DNA of 64,000 nt from Arachidicoccus rhizosphaerae. Lineage in GTDB: Bacteria > Bacteroidota > Bacteroidia > Chitinophagales > Chitinophagaceae. The stretch's first letter is position 1. The number at the start of each line of letters is the position of its first letter. Position numbers and translations under genes: made by a program. The stretch is from positions 1-64,000 of the forward strand of contig NZ_FNQY01000008.1 of NCBI RefSeq assembly GCF_900107765.1, in the 5' to 3' direction. A model generated the notes under the pieces. It was not told the DNA's origin. It searched no databases and saw only the letters and a list, made by a program, of their open reading frames with translations. Shown piece by piece: positions 18,766-29,300 of the stretch.

Positions 18766-19665
18766 ATGAAAAACTACTTTTTGGTTTTTATAGGCATGCT
18801 CCTGGGAGCCTGTGTTGTCTATGGACAGGATTCCCTTGCCCTATACGAGGGCAGGGTTCCGGGCAGCAAACAGGCGGAAAACCTGGAATATGTGGAAAAT
18901 AATGAGGTCCATCATAAGGTAAGTGAACCCAAACTGATTGTTTACCCCGCGCCGGCAGATAAGGCTAACGGAACAGGGGTGATCATTTGTCCCGGTGGCG
19001 GATATGAAGGCCTCTGGATGGTGCATGAAGGCAGTTCGGTGGCAGAGCGTTTAAATGCGCTGGGTATTACTGCCTTTATCCTTAAATACAGAATGCCGGA
19101 TGACAGAACCATGGTGAACAAAAGTTTCGGGCCACTTGCTGACGCGCAGCGTGCTATTGAGTTGGTTCGGCAAAATGCTGAAAAATGGAAAATAAAACCC
19201 GATAAAATCGGAATAATCGGCTTTTCAGCAGGCGGCCATTTAGCGTCTTCACTGGGTACCCATTTTGATTCAGCCGTTATCGTAAATCCAGGGCACACCA
19301 ATCTGCGGCCTGATTTTATGATCCTGGTATATCCGGTCATCAGTATGCAAAAAGGGGTTACACATATGGGTTCCCGTAATGCGCTGCTTGGAAAAGCGCC
19401 TACCTCGCAGATGGTTGACTATTTTTCAAATGATCAAAGGGTGACGGATAATACCCCGCCTACCTTATTATTGCAGGCAACGGATGACGGCCTGGTCCCT
19501 GTTCAGAACAGTTTGCTATTTTACCAGGCGCTCCTGAAACACCATGTTTCTGCCGCCATGCATATTTTTGATAAGGGAGGACACGGGTTCCCTTTGGAAC
19601 CTGCTAAAAGTCACTGGTTTGGTTACGCCGCCGACTGGCTTCGGTTTAAAGGATGGATTAAGTAA
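18766..19665 (+). CDS. Exported alpha/beta-hydrolase, acetyl-xylan-esterase-like
   Basis: A 299-residue secreted hydrolase of the BD-FAE/acetyl-esterase group. Its oxyanion element is VIICPGGGYEGLW, the nucleophile elbow GFSAGGH, the acid in ATDDGLVPVQNS and the catalytic His in KGGHGF. The N-terminus MKNYFLVFIGMLLGACVVYGQ is a signal peptide; Cys17 makes a lipoprotein possible, although the box is not ideal. Family members remove acetyl groups from xylan or other glycans. I prefer ATG 18766 over the in-frame ATG 36 bases upstream because the signal peptide begins there. It lies in a same-strand run of glycan genes. Confidence 0.85.
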   Translation: MKNYFLVFIGMLLGACVVYGQDSLALYEGRVPGSKQAENLEYVENNEVHHKVSEPKLIVYPAPADKANGTGVIICPGGGYEGLWMVHEGSSVAERLNALGITAFILKYRMPDDRTMVNKSFGPLADAQRAIELVRQNAEKWKIKPDKIGIIGFSAGGHLASSLGTHFDSAVIVNPGHTNLRPDFMILVYPVISMQKGVTHMGSRNALLGKAPTSQMVDYFSNDQRVTDNTPPTLLLQATDDGLVPVQNSLLFYQALLKHHVSAAMHIFDKGGHGFPLEPAKSHWFGYAADWLRFKGWIK

Positions 19666-19718
19666 AGTACTGTGTTTTAAAGGGTGTGGGTTCTTTTAGG
19701 GTTGAATTCAAACAGAGG

Positions 19719-19752
19719 TGCATCCATTAATTAATATTAATTGATGCATTTT
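19719..19752 (+). terminator. Possible terminator after the esterase
   Basis: TGCATC (19719-19724) pairs with GATGCA (19743-19748), enclosing the self-complementary AATTAATATTAATT, followed by TTTT. The stem is short, so the call is moderate. Confidence 0.45.
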
Positions 19753-19925
19753 AGCGCATAATCAATAGGTTATATAAGTGCTAAAATCAGCCCTTAAAAC
19801 TATTTTTTGATTAATTTGGAGGGGCTGGTGAAATGATCGCTTCTGCTCCGCGCTCACAGCGCAGGCCTGAAGTAGTAAAACCCGGCCATTATTTTCTATT
19901 AATATTGATAAGTAGCAAAAGATTT

Positions 19926-22424
19926 ATGAGACGTATTGTCCTTTTATTATTGATGATAGGCTTTGCCTGTCAGTTCGAGGCTAAGGCACAGGTGTATGGC
20001 CCGCAGCAACCGGATGCGGCGCAGATAAAATTTCAGATGGAGAAGCTGGGCGTGCTGGGCCGCGTGTTATATTTGGCTGCCCATCCTGATGATGAAAATA
20101 CCACGCTTATTGCCTATCTGTCTAAAGGGAAGATGTATGAGACGGCCTATCTCTCCTGTACCAGAGGGGATGGAGGACAGAACCTGATTGGCAGTGAGCA
20201 GGGGAGTGAACTGGGACTTATCCGGACGGAAGAACTTTTAGGTGCCAGAAGTATTGACGGGGGCAGGCAGTTTTTTACGACAGCCAATGATTTCGGCTTT
20301 TCAAAAAGTGCGTCGGAGACCTTGGATTTTTGGGGTCATGACCGAATTCTCGCTAACGCCGTATGGGTCATCCGTAAATTTCAGCCGGATATCATTATTA
20401 CCCGCTTTCCGGCGGACGCCAGAGCCGGCCACGGTCATCACTGGACGTCAGCGATTTTAGCCAGAGAAGCATATAAAGCCGCAGCAGATCCGGGCCGTTT
20501 CCCACAACAATTAAAATATGTTAAACCCTGGCAGGCCAAACGCCTGCTGTGGAATACCTTTAATTTCGGCCATAGTAATACTACGGCTGCTGATCAGTTT
20601 CATATTCAGACGGGAGGCTATAATGCATTGCTGGGTAAGAGCTATGGCGCCATTGCGGCTGCCAGCAGAAGCATGCATAAAAGCCAGGGGTTCGGCGTCG
20701 CTCCTTATATGGGTAAACGTACGGAGTATTTTAAGACGATTGAAGGGGAGGCACCTAAGAAGTCTTTAATGGATGGCGTGCTAACATCCTGGGACCGTAT
20801 CGCTGGTGGTCATACCACGAGTGAACTCATCAGCCAGCTAAATCAACAATTTAATCCATCGGATCCTGCAGGCAGTATTTCTTTGTTATTACATATTTAT
20901 AAACAGATTAAAGGCCTTCCAGAAAGCGTTATTCAGCAGGAAAAACTAAAGGAAACAAAAGCGTTGATCGTGGCCTGCCTGGGCTTGTTTGTGGATGTGA
21001 CGACCAGTGAACCTGTTTTGGTTAAAGGCACTTCAACTTCTGCTTTGCTAAGAGCGGTTAATCATAGCCCCGTTGCTGTGACAATAACCGGTCTTTCTTT
21101 AAACGGGCAGCAGCAGCGCCTTCAGCAGCCCCTGAACGAAGATGAGGATTTCAGCCACACTATTGCTTTAGATATATCGGAAAGTCAACCCATTACGGAA
21201 CCTTATTGGTTAAAGCAGCCCCATCCCACCGGGTATTATAATGTCGACCGTCCAGATAGCCTGCAGCTCATAGGCAGGCCCCTGAATCCGCCCGCTTATG
21301 AGGTGAACCTGCAACTGCTGGTAGCGGGAAATGAAATGACGCTGAATATCCCTGTATTATACAGACATACGGATGAGGTAAAAGGCGAACTGTATCAGCC
21401 ACTGGTGATTACGCCGCCGGTAACGGTCAATATCAGTGATCCTGTTATTGTGTTAAGTAGTCAGTTGTCCTCAAAAAACTTAAAGGTAGCGCTAAAGGCA
21501 TTTAAGGAGGGGCAATCCGGGAAACTGCACATTGAACTTCCTGATGGATTTGAGGTAGCTCAAAATGATCTTCCTTTTAACCTGGAAAAAAAGGGAGATA
21601 GCAAGGATATGGTTTTTACGCTAACGCTAAAGCCCGGATTTAAAAATTCGGTAAATGCGGATGCCAGCGTCTCTGCCATTTCCGGTAATCAAAGTTATGA
21701 CAGAGGTATTCAGGTGATAGAACATAGCCATATTCCGACCATTACCTTATTTCCACTGGCCATTACGCACCTGGTCGGATTGGATATTAAAACGACGGGT
21801 AAACAAATTGGGTATATTGAAGGGGCGGGAGATATGGTGCCGGCGTCGCTGGCACAATTAGGTTATCAGGTTTCCCCTATTACTGCCGGCAGCTCGGAAG
21901 CTGAACTGGCTAAATTTGATGCCATTATTACCGGGATCCGGGCCTATAATATCAATCCCTTACTGCATAGCCTGCAACCCAAATTGCTGAACTATGTAAA
22001 GGAAGGGGGTGTGCTGGTTGTACAATATAATAAAAATGCAAAGATGGTAACCGATCAGCTGGGACCTTATCCCTTTACTGTTACCGGTGACCGGGTGACA
22101 GAGGAAGATGCCTCCGTTAAATTTTTATTACCTCAGGATCCCGCCATGCAATATCCCAATCAGCTGGAAAAAGCAGATTTTGATGGCTGGATACAGGAAA
22201 GAGGTCTTTATTTTACGGGTAATGTGGATGAAAAATACCGTAAACTCTTTGAAATGCACGATACAGGGAGCCCTGAACTGGATGGATCAACTATACTTTG
22301 CAACTATGGCAAAGGAAAATATGTATACACGGCGCTGGACTTTTTCAGGGAACTGCCGGCGGGTGTTCCCGGCGCCTTCAGGTTATTTGTAAATCTGTTG
22401 GCTAAGCCCGCTGCGGATCAGTAA
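19926..22424 (+). CDS. Exported PIG-L/LmbE-type deacetylase with C-terminal GATase-like domain
   Basis: An 832-residue exported protein with a signal peptide ending near FEAKAQ. The N-terminal 300 residues are a PIG-L/LmbE zinc deacetylase domain: AAHPDDENTTL gives the HPDDE metal site and AGHGHHWTSA the downstream histidines. The middle is beta-rich with repeated sandwich-like sequence. The last 200 residues (KFDAIITGIRAYNIN, VKEGGVLVVQYNKN) resemble a class-I-glutamine-amidotransferase-like fold. Relatives remove acetyl groups from N-acetylglucosamine units; the substrate here is unknown. ATG 19926 is preferred over an in-frame ATG 93 bases earlier because it starts the signal peptide. It sits with an esterase and a symporter. 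Confidence 0.85.
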   Translation: MRRIVLLLLMIGFACQFEAKAQVYGPQQPDAAQIKFQMEKLGVLGRVLYLAAHPDDENTTLIAYLSKGKMYETAYLSCTRGDGGQNLIGSEQGSELGLIRTEELLGARSIDGGRQFFTTANDFGFSKSASETLDFWGHDRILANAVWVIRKFQPDIIITRFPADARAGHGHHWTSAILAREAYKAAADPGRFPQQLKYVKPWQAKRLLWNTFNFGHSNTTAADQFHIQTGGYNALLGKSYGAIAAASRSMHKSQGFGVAPYMGKRTEYFKTIEGEAPKKSLMDGVLTSWDRIAGGHTTSELISQLNQQFNPSDPAGSISLLLHIYKQIKGLPESVIQQEKLKETKALIVACLGLFVDVTTSEPVLVKGTSTSALLRAVNHSPVAVTITGLSLNGQQQRLQQPLNEDEDFSHTIALDISESQPITEPYWLKQPHPTGYYNVDRPDSLQLIGRPLNPPAYEVNLQLLVAGNEMTLNIPVLYRHTDEVKGELYQPLVITPPVTVNISDPVIVLSSQLSSKNLKVALKAFKEGQSGKLHIELPDGFEVAQNDLPFNLEKKGDSKDMVFTLTLKPGFKNSVNADASVSAISGNQSYDRGIQVIEHSHIPTITLFPLAITHLVGLDIKTTGKQIGYIEGAGDMVPASLAQLGYQVSPITAGSSEAELAKFDAIITGIRAYNINPLLHSLQPKLLNYVKEGGVLVVQYNKNAKMVTDQLGPYPFTVTGDRVTEEDASVKFLLPQDPAMQYPNQLEKADFDGWIQERGLYFTGNVDEKYRKLFEMHDTGSPELDGSTILCNYGKGKYVYTALDFFRELPAGVPGAFRLFVNLLAKPAADQ

Positions 22425-22489
22425 GCAGGTGGCAGCGGATGTAGCTGACTGATTAATACTGCCCTTTTTTAAAAGAAGAACAATGTAAT

Positions 22490-22693
22490 ATGGCAGAAAA
22501 TAAAAGTAGGACAGCGGAGGACCTAAATCAGGAAAATACTTCCCGTATCTCTCCCTTGCCGGAGCAGGAGCCGTGTGGTAATAATGAACGTCCGCCATTT
22601 TTTAACAGGTGGCGCGGCTGGTATCAATTTGTTCTGGTTATACTGGCTGTTCTGATAGTGTTGTTTTATTTATTCACAAAGCATTACGATTAA
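22490..22693 (+). CDS. Small single-pass membrane protein coupled to the symporter
   Basis: A 67-residue protein with a polar, Glu/Asn-rich first 40 residues and one hydrophobic helix (WYQFVLVILAVLIVLFYLF) near the C-terminus. I do not recognise a family. Its TAA stop overlaps the symporter ATG (TAATG, 22691-22695), so translation is coupled and the product could be an accessory subunit. It begins 66 bases after the deacetylase stop. Reality is supported by the clean overlap and the transmembrane segment, not by homology. Confidence 0.6.
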   Translation: MAENKSRTAEDLNQENTSRISPLPEQEPCGNNERPPFFNRWRGWYQFVLVILAVLIVLFYLFTKHYD

Positions 22694-24444
22694 TGGGTAG
22701 TCTGGACTGGTGGGTGATGTGTCTGACCTTTTTGGTCATCATCTTATATGGCGTGTATAAGAGCAGGGGCCAGCGTGATGTGGACAGTTATTTTTTGGAT
22801 AACAAGTCTATGCCCTGGTATCTGATTCTTTTTTCTATCATCGGAACGCAGGCCAGTGCGGTTACTTTTTTATCCGCACCTGGCCAGGCATATACGGATG
22901 GAATGCGTTTTGTGCAATATTATTTCGGGCTGCCGATTGCTATGATTGTTATTTGTATTGCGTTCGTTCCTTTGTTTCACCGCTTAAAAGTGTATACGGC
23001 TTATCAGTTTTTGGAAGACCGCTTTGATTTGAAGACCCGGTCTCTAACCGCTTTTTTATTTTTACTGCAAAGAGGGATGTCCACCGGAATCAGCATCTAT
23101 GCTCCAGCGATTATCGTTTCTTCCATCCTGGGCTGGAATATCTACTGGACCAATATCTTTATGGGCGGTTTTTTAATAATCTATACCGTTCTTGGCGGAA
23201 CCAAAGCGGTCGCACATACACAAAAATTACAACTATTTATCATTATTGCCGGTATGTTTCTGGCGGGTTATATGGTTGTTCATCTGCTGCCGGAAGGGGT
23301 GAGTTTTTCCGATGCATTGCATATTGCCGGTAAATCAGGCAAACTAAATGTGATTACCACGCCCACTAATATAACGGAGCACAGCTTCTGGCAGGATAAG
23401 TATACACTATGGAGCGGTCTGATTGGGGGCTTTTTTCTGGCGCTCTCCTATTTTGGAACAGATCAGAGCCAGGTGGGACGGTATCTAACCGCAAAATCTA
23501 TAAAGGAGAGCAGGATGGGGCTACTGCTCAACGGGCTGGTAAAGGTCCCGATGCAGTTTTTAATACTGTTGATCGGTGCACTGCTGTTTGCTTTTTATCA
23601 GTTTCAGCCGGCACCGTTGTCCTTTAATGAAATGCAACTGCAAAAAGTGACGGATCCGGTTTTAGCCGGCCGGCTTGAAGGAGTCCAGGAGCGCTTTAAT
23701 CAGGTGAGTGCCCAAAAACAGGCCCTTACTATGCATCTGGTGGACGCCTTACATCAAAAGGAAGCGTCAAAAGGGAAAGGGGTGCAAAATATAGCTGCTT
23801 CAAGAGAAAAACTCAGCCAGTTACAGAATCAAGCAGATCTTTTAAGAGGGGAAGCCAAAGAAATTATAAAGACCGCAGATCCCGCAGCCGATACCAATGA
23901 TACCAATTATATCTTTTTAAATTTTGTTATTCACTATTTGCCAAAAGGATTAATAGGGCTGTTATTTGCCATCATTTTTCTGGCAGCCTGGGGCTCCATA
24001 GCCGCCGCCTTGAACTCTTTGGCCTCTACTACCGTAATAGATATATACAAAAGGTCGATCAGGCCGGAGGCCCCCGAACGCCACTATTTAAATGTCTCCA
24101 GATGGTTTACGCTTTTTTGGGGTGTCTTTTGTATTGCAGTGGCTCAGTTTGCCGGGAAACTAGGGAGCCTGATTGAAGCAGTCAATGTGCTGGGTTCCTT
24201 GTTTTATGGGACGATCTTAGGGATATTTATGGTGGCCTTTTTTCAAAAAAGCATTCGCGGGGCGGCTGCTTTCTGGTCGGCGGTCCTGACAGAATTGATT
24301 ATCATCCTTATTTATAATCTGGATGTCGTTTCCTTTTTATGGTTAAATGCCATTGGTTGTCTGTTAACCATGATTTTGGCTTATGTCATGCAATGGCTAT
24401 TGCCAGGCGGCCAAAAAAAAGCCGTGAAGGCAAATCCTGATTAG
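22693..24444 (+). CDS. Sodium:solute symporter (SSS family)
   Basis: A 583-residue inner-membrane transporter of the SSS family, probably importing a sugar or sugar acid with sodium. The conserved early stretch IGTQASAVTFLSAPGQAY and the GGTKAVAHTQKLQ element match family signatures. A hydrophilic insert of about 90 residues (about 325-400, including LEGVQERFNQVSAQKQ and SREKLSQLQNQADLLRG) is predicted to form coiled coil and is not usual. I start the gene at 22693, where ATG overlaps the stop of the small membrane protein. It is the last gene of the block, so it likely takes up products of the GH31, esterase or deacetylase. Confidence 0.88.
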   Translation: MGSLDWWVMCLTFLVIILYGVYKSRGQRDVDSYFLDNKSMPWYLILFSIIGTQASAVTFLSAPGQAYTDGMRFVQYYFGLPIAMIVICIAFVPLFHRLKVYTAYQFLEDRFDLKTRSLTAFLFLLQRGMSTGISIYAPAIIVSSILGWNIYWTNIFMGGFLIIYTVLGGTKAVAHTQKLQLFIIIAGMFLAGYMVVHLLPEGVSFSDALHIAGKSGKLNVITTPTNITEHSFWQDKYTLWSGLIGGFFLALSYFGTDQSQVGRYLTAKSIKESRMGLLLNGLVKVPMQFLILLIGALLFAFYQFQPAPLSFNEMQLQKVTDPVLAGRLEGVQERFNQVSAQKQALTMHLVDALHQKEASKGKGVQNIAASREKLSQLQNQADLLRGEAKEIIKTADPAADTNDTNYIFLNFVIHYLPKGLIGLLFAIIFLAAWGSIAAALNSLASTTVIDIYKRSIRPEAPERHYLNVSRWFTLFWGVFCIAVAQFAGKLGSLIEAVNVLGSLFYGTILGIFMVAFFQKSIRGAAAFWSAVLTELIIILIYNLDVVSFLWLNAIGCLLTMILAYVMQWLLPGGQKKAVKANPD

Positions 24445-24484
24445 TATTCCCATACTTTGGATGGCGTATAATCGGGTACCTCTT

Positions 24485-24520
24485 AAAAAAAAAGACCAGC
24501 TCTTTATGAAGGGCTGGTCT
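24485..24520 (-). terminator. Terminator of the RHH-SPFH unit
   Basis: AGACCAGC (24493-24500) pairs with GCTGGTCT (24513-24520). On the minus strand nine Ts follow, a strong intrinsic terminator for the genes ending at 24562. The plus-strand symporter has no T run here. Confidence 0.8.
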
Positions 24521-24561
24521 GTCCGCTTAGCTACTATCCCTGCATTACGCCGGTAGCAAGT

Positions 24562-24792
24562 CTACTGATTAGCGGGAGGATCCGTATCCCCGGGTGAGCG
24601 TGGCCGGACCGCATCCTTACTGTTTTTGGTAAATTTTTCCTGAAAATGAGGGCCAAACTGCTCTTTTAAGGCCTGGTTTAAGATATACTCTATTTGCCCA
24701 TTGACACTACGAAATTCATCCGCTGCCCATTTTTCAAGGGCCTTATAGGCGCCCTGGTCCAGCCTTAATACAAAATTCTTCTTTTCGGGCAC
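24562..24792 (-). CDS. Ribbon-helix-helix (Arc-like) DNA-binding protein
   Basis: A 76-residue protein whose first 45 residues fit the Arc/MetJ ribbon-helix-helix fold: a beta strand KNFVLRLDQ followed by helices AYKALEKWAADEF and VNGQIEYILNQAL. The C-terminal tail is polar and probably disordered. It reads in the same direction as the SPFH gene 87 bases upstream and ends at a shared terminator, so both form one transcript. Such pairs recur in Bacteroidota as far as I recall. The target DNA is unknown; it may autoregulate. Confidence 0.78.
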   Translation of the reverse strand: MPEKKNFVLRLDQGAYKALEKWAADEFRSVNGQIEYILNQALKEQFGPHFQEKFTKNSKDAVRPRSPGDTDPPANQ

Positions 24793-24879
24793 AATGATGT
24801 TTTTAGGAGTTAAATATTTTTAATGACCGGGGACCTGACTGTTGTTTAACAGGAGAACTGTCTTCAGGTCTTTTGGTAA

Positions 24880-25743
24880 TTATTGATATAGGGTTCCGGC
24901 ATTGACTACAGGCGAGGCTGCTTTTTCCCCGCAAAGAACGACCATCAGGTTGCTGACCATGGCCGCCTTTCTCTCATCATCGAGTTCCACTACGTTTCTT
25001 TCGGAGAGGCGCTGCAGGGCCATTTCAACCATGCCTACGGCACCCTCCACGATTTTGGCTCTGGCGGCTACGATGGCCGTGGCCTGCTGGCGTTGCAGCA
25101 TGGCTCCTGCTATTTCTGAGGCGTAGGCCAGATGGCTGATCCTTGCCTCTATGATCTTGATGCCTGCAGGGGCCAACCGTTCGGAGAGCTCTTTTTCCAG
25201 AATCTCATTGACCTGATGGCCGCCCTCTCTGAGGGTGATACTGGCATGTTCGTCCTCTAAATTATCATAAGCAAAGCTACCGGTAAGCATTCTTACAGCC
25301 GCCTCACTTTGAATCTTTACATATCCTTCATAATCCTGAACCTCATAGGCGGCTTTATAGGTGTCACCTACCTGCCAGACAATGACCGCTCCGATTTCAA
25401 TGGGATTGCCCATTTTGTCGTTGACTTTTAAAATCTGTCCCTGCAGGTTATTAAGCCTGAGGCTGATCTTTTGGGTAGAATACAGCGGATTGACAAAGAA
25501 AAGACCATTGTCCTTGACAGAGGCCACGTACTTGCCAAAGAAGTTCAGCACCCTGCTGTGGTTGGGACTGATGACCATCAGACCCTTGGTCAGAAAGATG
25601 AAAGCAATCATACAGATGAAGCCACAGAGAATCAACAGTACCTGGTCAGTACCATAAACGAAAAATATAATACCGGCGGCAAAGCAAACAAGGGCCAGAA
25701 AAAGCGCCAGAAAGCCGGACATGGGTTTGATTAGTTTTTCCAT
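24880..25743 (-). CDS. SPFH/Band 7 domain membrane protein
   Basis: A 287-residue protein of the SPFH (stomatin/prohibitin/flotillin) family. Two hydrophobic segments (about residues 9-30 and 35-55) anchor it, then comes the SPFH domain ([21 protein letters not shown] to about residue 230). A helical C-terminus follows ([20 protein letters not shown]). These proteins oligomerise in membranes and organise microdomains or protect proteases. It begins the transcript that ends with the ribbon-helix-helix gene. Its molecular partner is unknown. Confidence 0.85.
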   Translation of the reverse strand: MEKLIKPMSGFLALFLALVCFAAGIIFFVYGTDQVLLILCGFICMIAFIFLTKGLMVISPNHSRVLNFFGKYVASVKDNGLFFVNPLYSTQKISLRLNNLQGQILKVNDKMGNPIEIGAVIVWQVGDTYKAAYEVQDYEGYVKIQSEAAVRMLTGSFAYDNLEDEHASITLREGGHQVNEILEKELSERLAPAGIKIIEARISHLAYASEIAGAMLQRQQATAIVAARAKIVEGAVGMVEMALQRLSERNVVELDDERKAAMVSNLMVVLCGEKAASPVVNAGTLYQ

Positions 25744-26320
25744 ATTTTTTTAATTTGATATTAAAATGATATTAAAGATAAATCATTTTAAAAATATTCT
25801 CCAAAATTATTTTTTGGCAGCCCTGACTGGCTAAAAGCTCAATGGCCTGCAATGGGTTGTATGGCAGGGTTACAATAATTCTGGGGGAATGCATCGGACT
25901 ATATGTTAGAATAAAGGTTGGTTTTATATGAATCGGGTATTTTATTTTATTGAAAATGAATGTGTTATTTTTTTTGAATTGAAATTCAGTTGTAATCAGA
26001 TGTCAGTTTTGGTGTAGATGCCAGTTTTTAGCGGTGGCGAGGAACCGGACAGGTACCGGGAGAAATTGACAACCGTCGATAGTCGGGAAAAGGAATAGTT
26101 CCATACGGGGGCTGTAAAATGTGGAAGTCAAAACCCTGTTATTTTATAGAATATGGATTCCACTTAGCAGAAAATCAGCGATTTTCCGCTGAAATTCTAA
26201 CAAAAATATTAATCGGGCTATCTTGTAATATCAATACTTTCCCTTAGGTTTGCTGTCAATCCAAAATCAGTTATTTTTATAACATTTATAATTTATTATT
26301 AGCAGTATAATTAATTTCAG
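25744..26320. other. Long intergenic region, divergent promoters
   Basis: In 577 bases between two divergent genes I see no reading frame worth calling. There is a near-perfect inverted repeat (GCAGAAAATC...GATTTTCCGC, 26167-26190, one mismatch) and a short imperfect direct repeat around ATGTCAGTTTT/ATGCCAGTTTT (26000-26040). I find no clear -7 box. Confidence 0.4.
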
Positions 26321-29300
26321 ATGAATTTTAAGAAATGGAACAACATTGTGGGTTGGGCAGTGTGCCTGATTGCCTGTGCAACCTATATTTTGACCACGGA
26401 ATTAGGCGGTAGCTTCTGGGACTGCGGTGAGTTTGTCAGCAGTTGCTATAAAGTACAGATTCCCCACCCGCCGGGAGCACCTTTGTTCGTGCTGATTGGT
26501 CGTTTCTTTATTGTATTATTTGGAGACCATCCGGAAAATGCAGCCAAGGCGGTCAATGTAATGAGTGCGCTGGCCAGTGGTTTTGCCATCTTATTTTTAT
26601 TCTGGACGATTACCCATTTTGCCCGCAGGATCGTTCAGGGTACCCGGCAGGTGGCTGAGCTGACCCAAAATGAAATCATTATGATTATGCTGGCCGGTGC
26701 TGTCGGAGCGCTGGGTTATACGTTCACGGATTCATACTGGTACAGCGCGGTAGAAGGGGAGGTATATGCCTTGTCTGCCTTCTTTACGGCGCTGGTGTTC
26801 TGGGCCATGCTTAAATGGGAACATAAGGCTGATGAACCAGGGGCAGATAAATGGATTATTTTTATCTTCTTTATGATGGGGCTTGCCGTAGGTGTTCACC
26901 TGTTGAACTTACTGACCATCCCGGCGGTGGTAATGGTGTTCTATTTCAGAAAAAGACACCTGTTCAATTATAAATTACTTAGAAAATACTTTATCCGCAT
27001 TATACTGATAGGCGGTGGCCTTGGATTTATTGCAGCACTTATCAGTGCCAGTTCCGTAGCCAGCTCAGCAAATGTGTCCATGGATCCTACGGTCGCCATG
27101 GTACTGCTTTTTGGGGCTATTATCGCTGCCTTACTGGTTCCCGGTATAGAAAAGCTCAATCAGGACAAAAAAGAGTTGTATGGCGGGGCTTATATGTTCT
27201 TTGTCATTAGTGTCGCTATCCTAGGCTTTGTCCAGATCGGGGTTATTCAGGCCTCTATTAAGTTAGCAGGGCATATGGATATCTTCTTTGTGAACTCCTT
27301 AAACCTGCCTATTTTCTCCGGATTTATCGGCTTCTTTGTCATTGTTGCCGTTATTTTGTTTTTTGCCCTTAGAATTGCAACGAAAAAAGGCTGGCAGTTT
27401 CTTAAACTGGCGGTCTGGAGTGTTGTTTTCTTACTGATTGGCTTCAGTTCCTATCTGACGACCATGATCAGAAGCACTGCCAATCCATCCATTGATATGT
27501 ATAATGTAGACAATCCCATGAGTCTGGAAGGCTATTTAGGCCGTGACCAGTACGGTGATTTTCCATTATTATATGGCCAGAAGTTTACCGCTTCCCCTAT
27601 TGCGCCATACTATGGAGCCCAGCAGTATCAAAAAGGAATCGATTCTGACGGTAAAGTCAAATATATCCCGACCGGCAAGAAATTCTCCTTTATTTATAGC
27701 CCGGATGATGAGATGATCTTCCCCCGTGTATGGAATACCGGACAGGACAGAAGGCAGACTGATTATTATGCGGCCTTCCTTGGAATCGGTAAAGATCAGC
27801 AGGGGCATTACGAGAGAGATCCGAATTTTATAGATAATATTAAGTTCTTCCTGGGGTATCAGGTCTATTATATGTACCTGCGTTATTTCCTGTGGAACTA
27901 TAGCGGCCGTCAAAACGATATGCAGGGCAATTCTGTCTCTGACGTAAGAGACGGGAACTGGATAACTGGTATTTCCTTTATTGATAATTTCATGTATGGG
28001 GATCAGTCGCTAATGCCACAGACCCTGAAAGACAATAAGGCTCATAATGTGATGTTCGCTTTACCGCTGATTCTAGGACTGATCGGGATGTTCTATCAGT
28101 TCAAACGTAAGGGGGATGACGGACTGATTACCTTCCTTTTGTTCTTCATGACCGGTTTCGCTATTGTCATGTACCTCAATCAGGCAGGTAATGAACCCAG
28201 AGAACGTGACTATGCCTATGCAGGGTCTACTTATGCCTTCGCGATCTGGATCGGTATCGGCGTCTTTAAGGTGAGGGACTGGTTCCAGAAAATATCCAAC
28301 CAAAAGGTAGCCACCACACTGGCAGGTGTCGTATGTCTGCTGGCCGTTCCTGCCCTGATGGCTCAACAGGAATGGGATGATCATGACAGAAGCAATAAAG
28401 CGCTGGCTCCTGACCTGGCTAAGGATTATCTGGAAAGCTGCGCGCCCAATGCCATTTTATTTACATTCGGGGATAATGATACCTACCCGCTCTGGTTCGC
28501 CCAGGAGGTGGAGGGCATACGGCCGGATGTAAGAGTGGTCAATACCAGCCTTCTGGGAATTGACTGGTATATCAATGACCTGCGTGTTAAAGTCAACCAG
28601 AGTGATTCGGTCGATGTCATTCTGACCAAAAATCAAATTGAGGGAGATAACCGCGATCGGGTCATCTTTGTACCTAAGAATTTCCCGCAGGACCGTTATT
28701 ATGACCTGTATGACATGATGAAAAACTACGTGGGTAGTGAGGACCGTTCTAAAAAGGTTCAGATGAATGACGGTAATTTCTACAGTACTTTCCCGGTGAA
28801 AAATGTCTTTGTTCCGGTTGATAAGGCTGTTGTAGAGAAAAATGGTACGGCGAATCCGACAGACAGCGTGCTCAGCACCCTTCAGTTTACCATTCCGAAA
28901 GACAATCTGTTTAAAAATGATCTGGCTATCTTGAATATCATCGCTTCTAATAAATGGAAACGTCCGATCTATTTTACCATGAATCAGGGTGTCGGTTTAG
29001 GATTTGATCAGTATTTAAGAAAAGACGGCTTAAGCTACCGCCTGGTGCCGGTAGCGCCTAATAATACGAGTACAGATTCTACCTATAACCGTTACAGCGC
29101 TAAATATGGTTCTGTAATGGGCATGCTCAAAGAAAATGTCAATGCAGACTGGATGTATGAGAAACTCATGAAAAAGTTTGTCTTTGGCAATGCAGATCTG
29201 CCGGGCGTATACTTTGATGAAGAAAACAGACGTCATCTGATCACCATCAGAGAAGCCTTTGCCGATGCAGCCATCGCCATGGTGAAAGACGGTAAACAGG

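Noticed and set aside
18627-18902. 91-codon reading frame before the esterase gene
   Set aside because: It overlaps the esterase in another frame and includes the terminator of the GH31 gene. No domain or start signal supports it.
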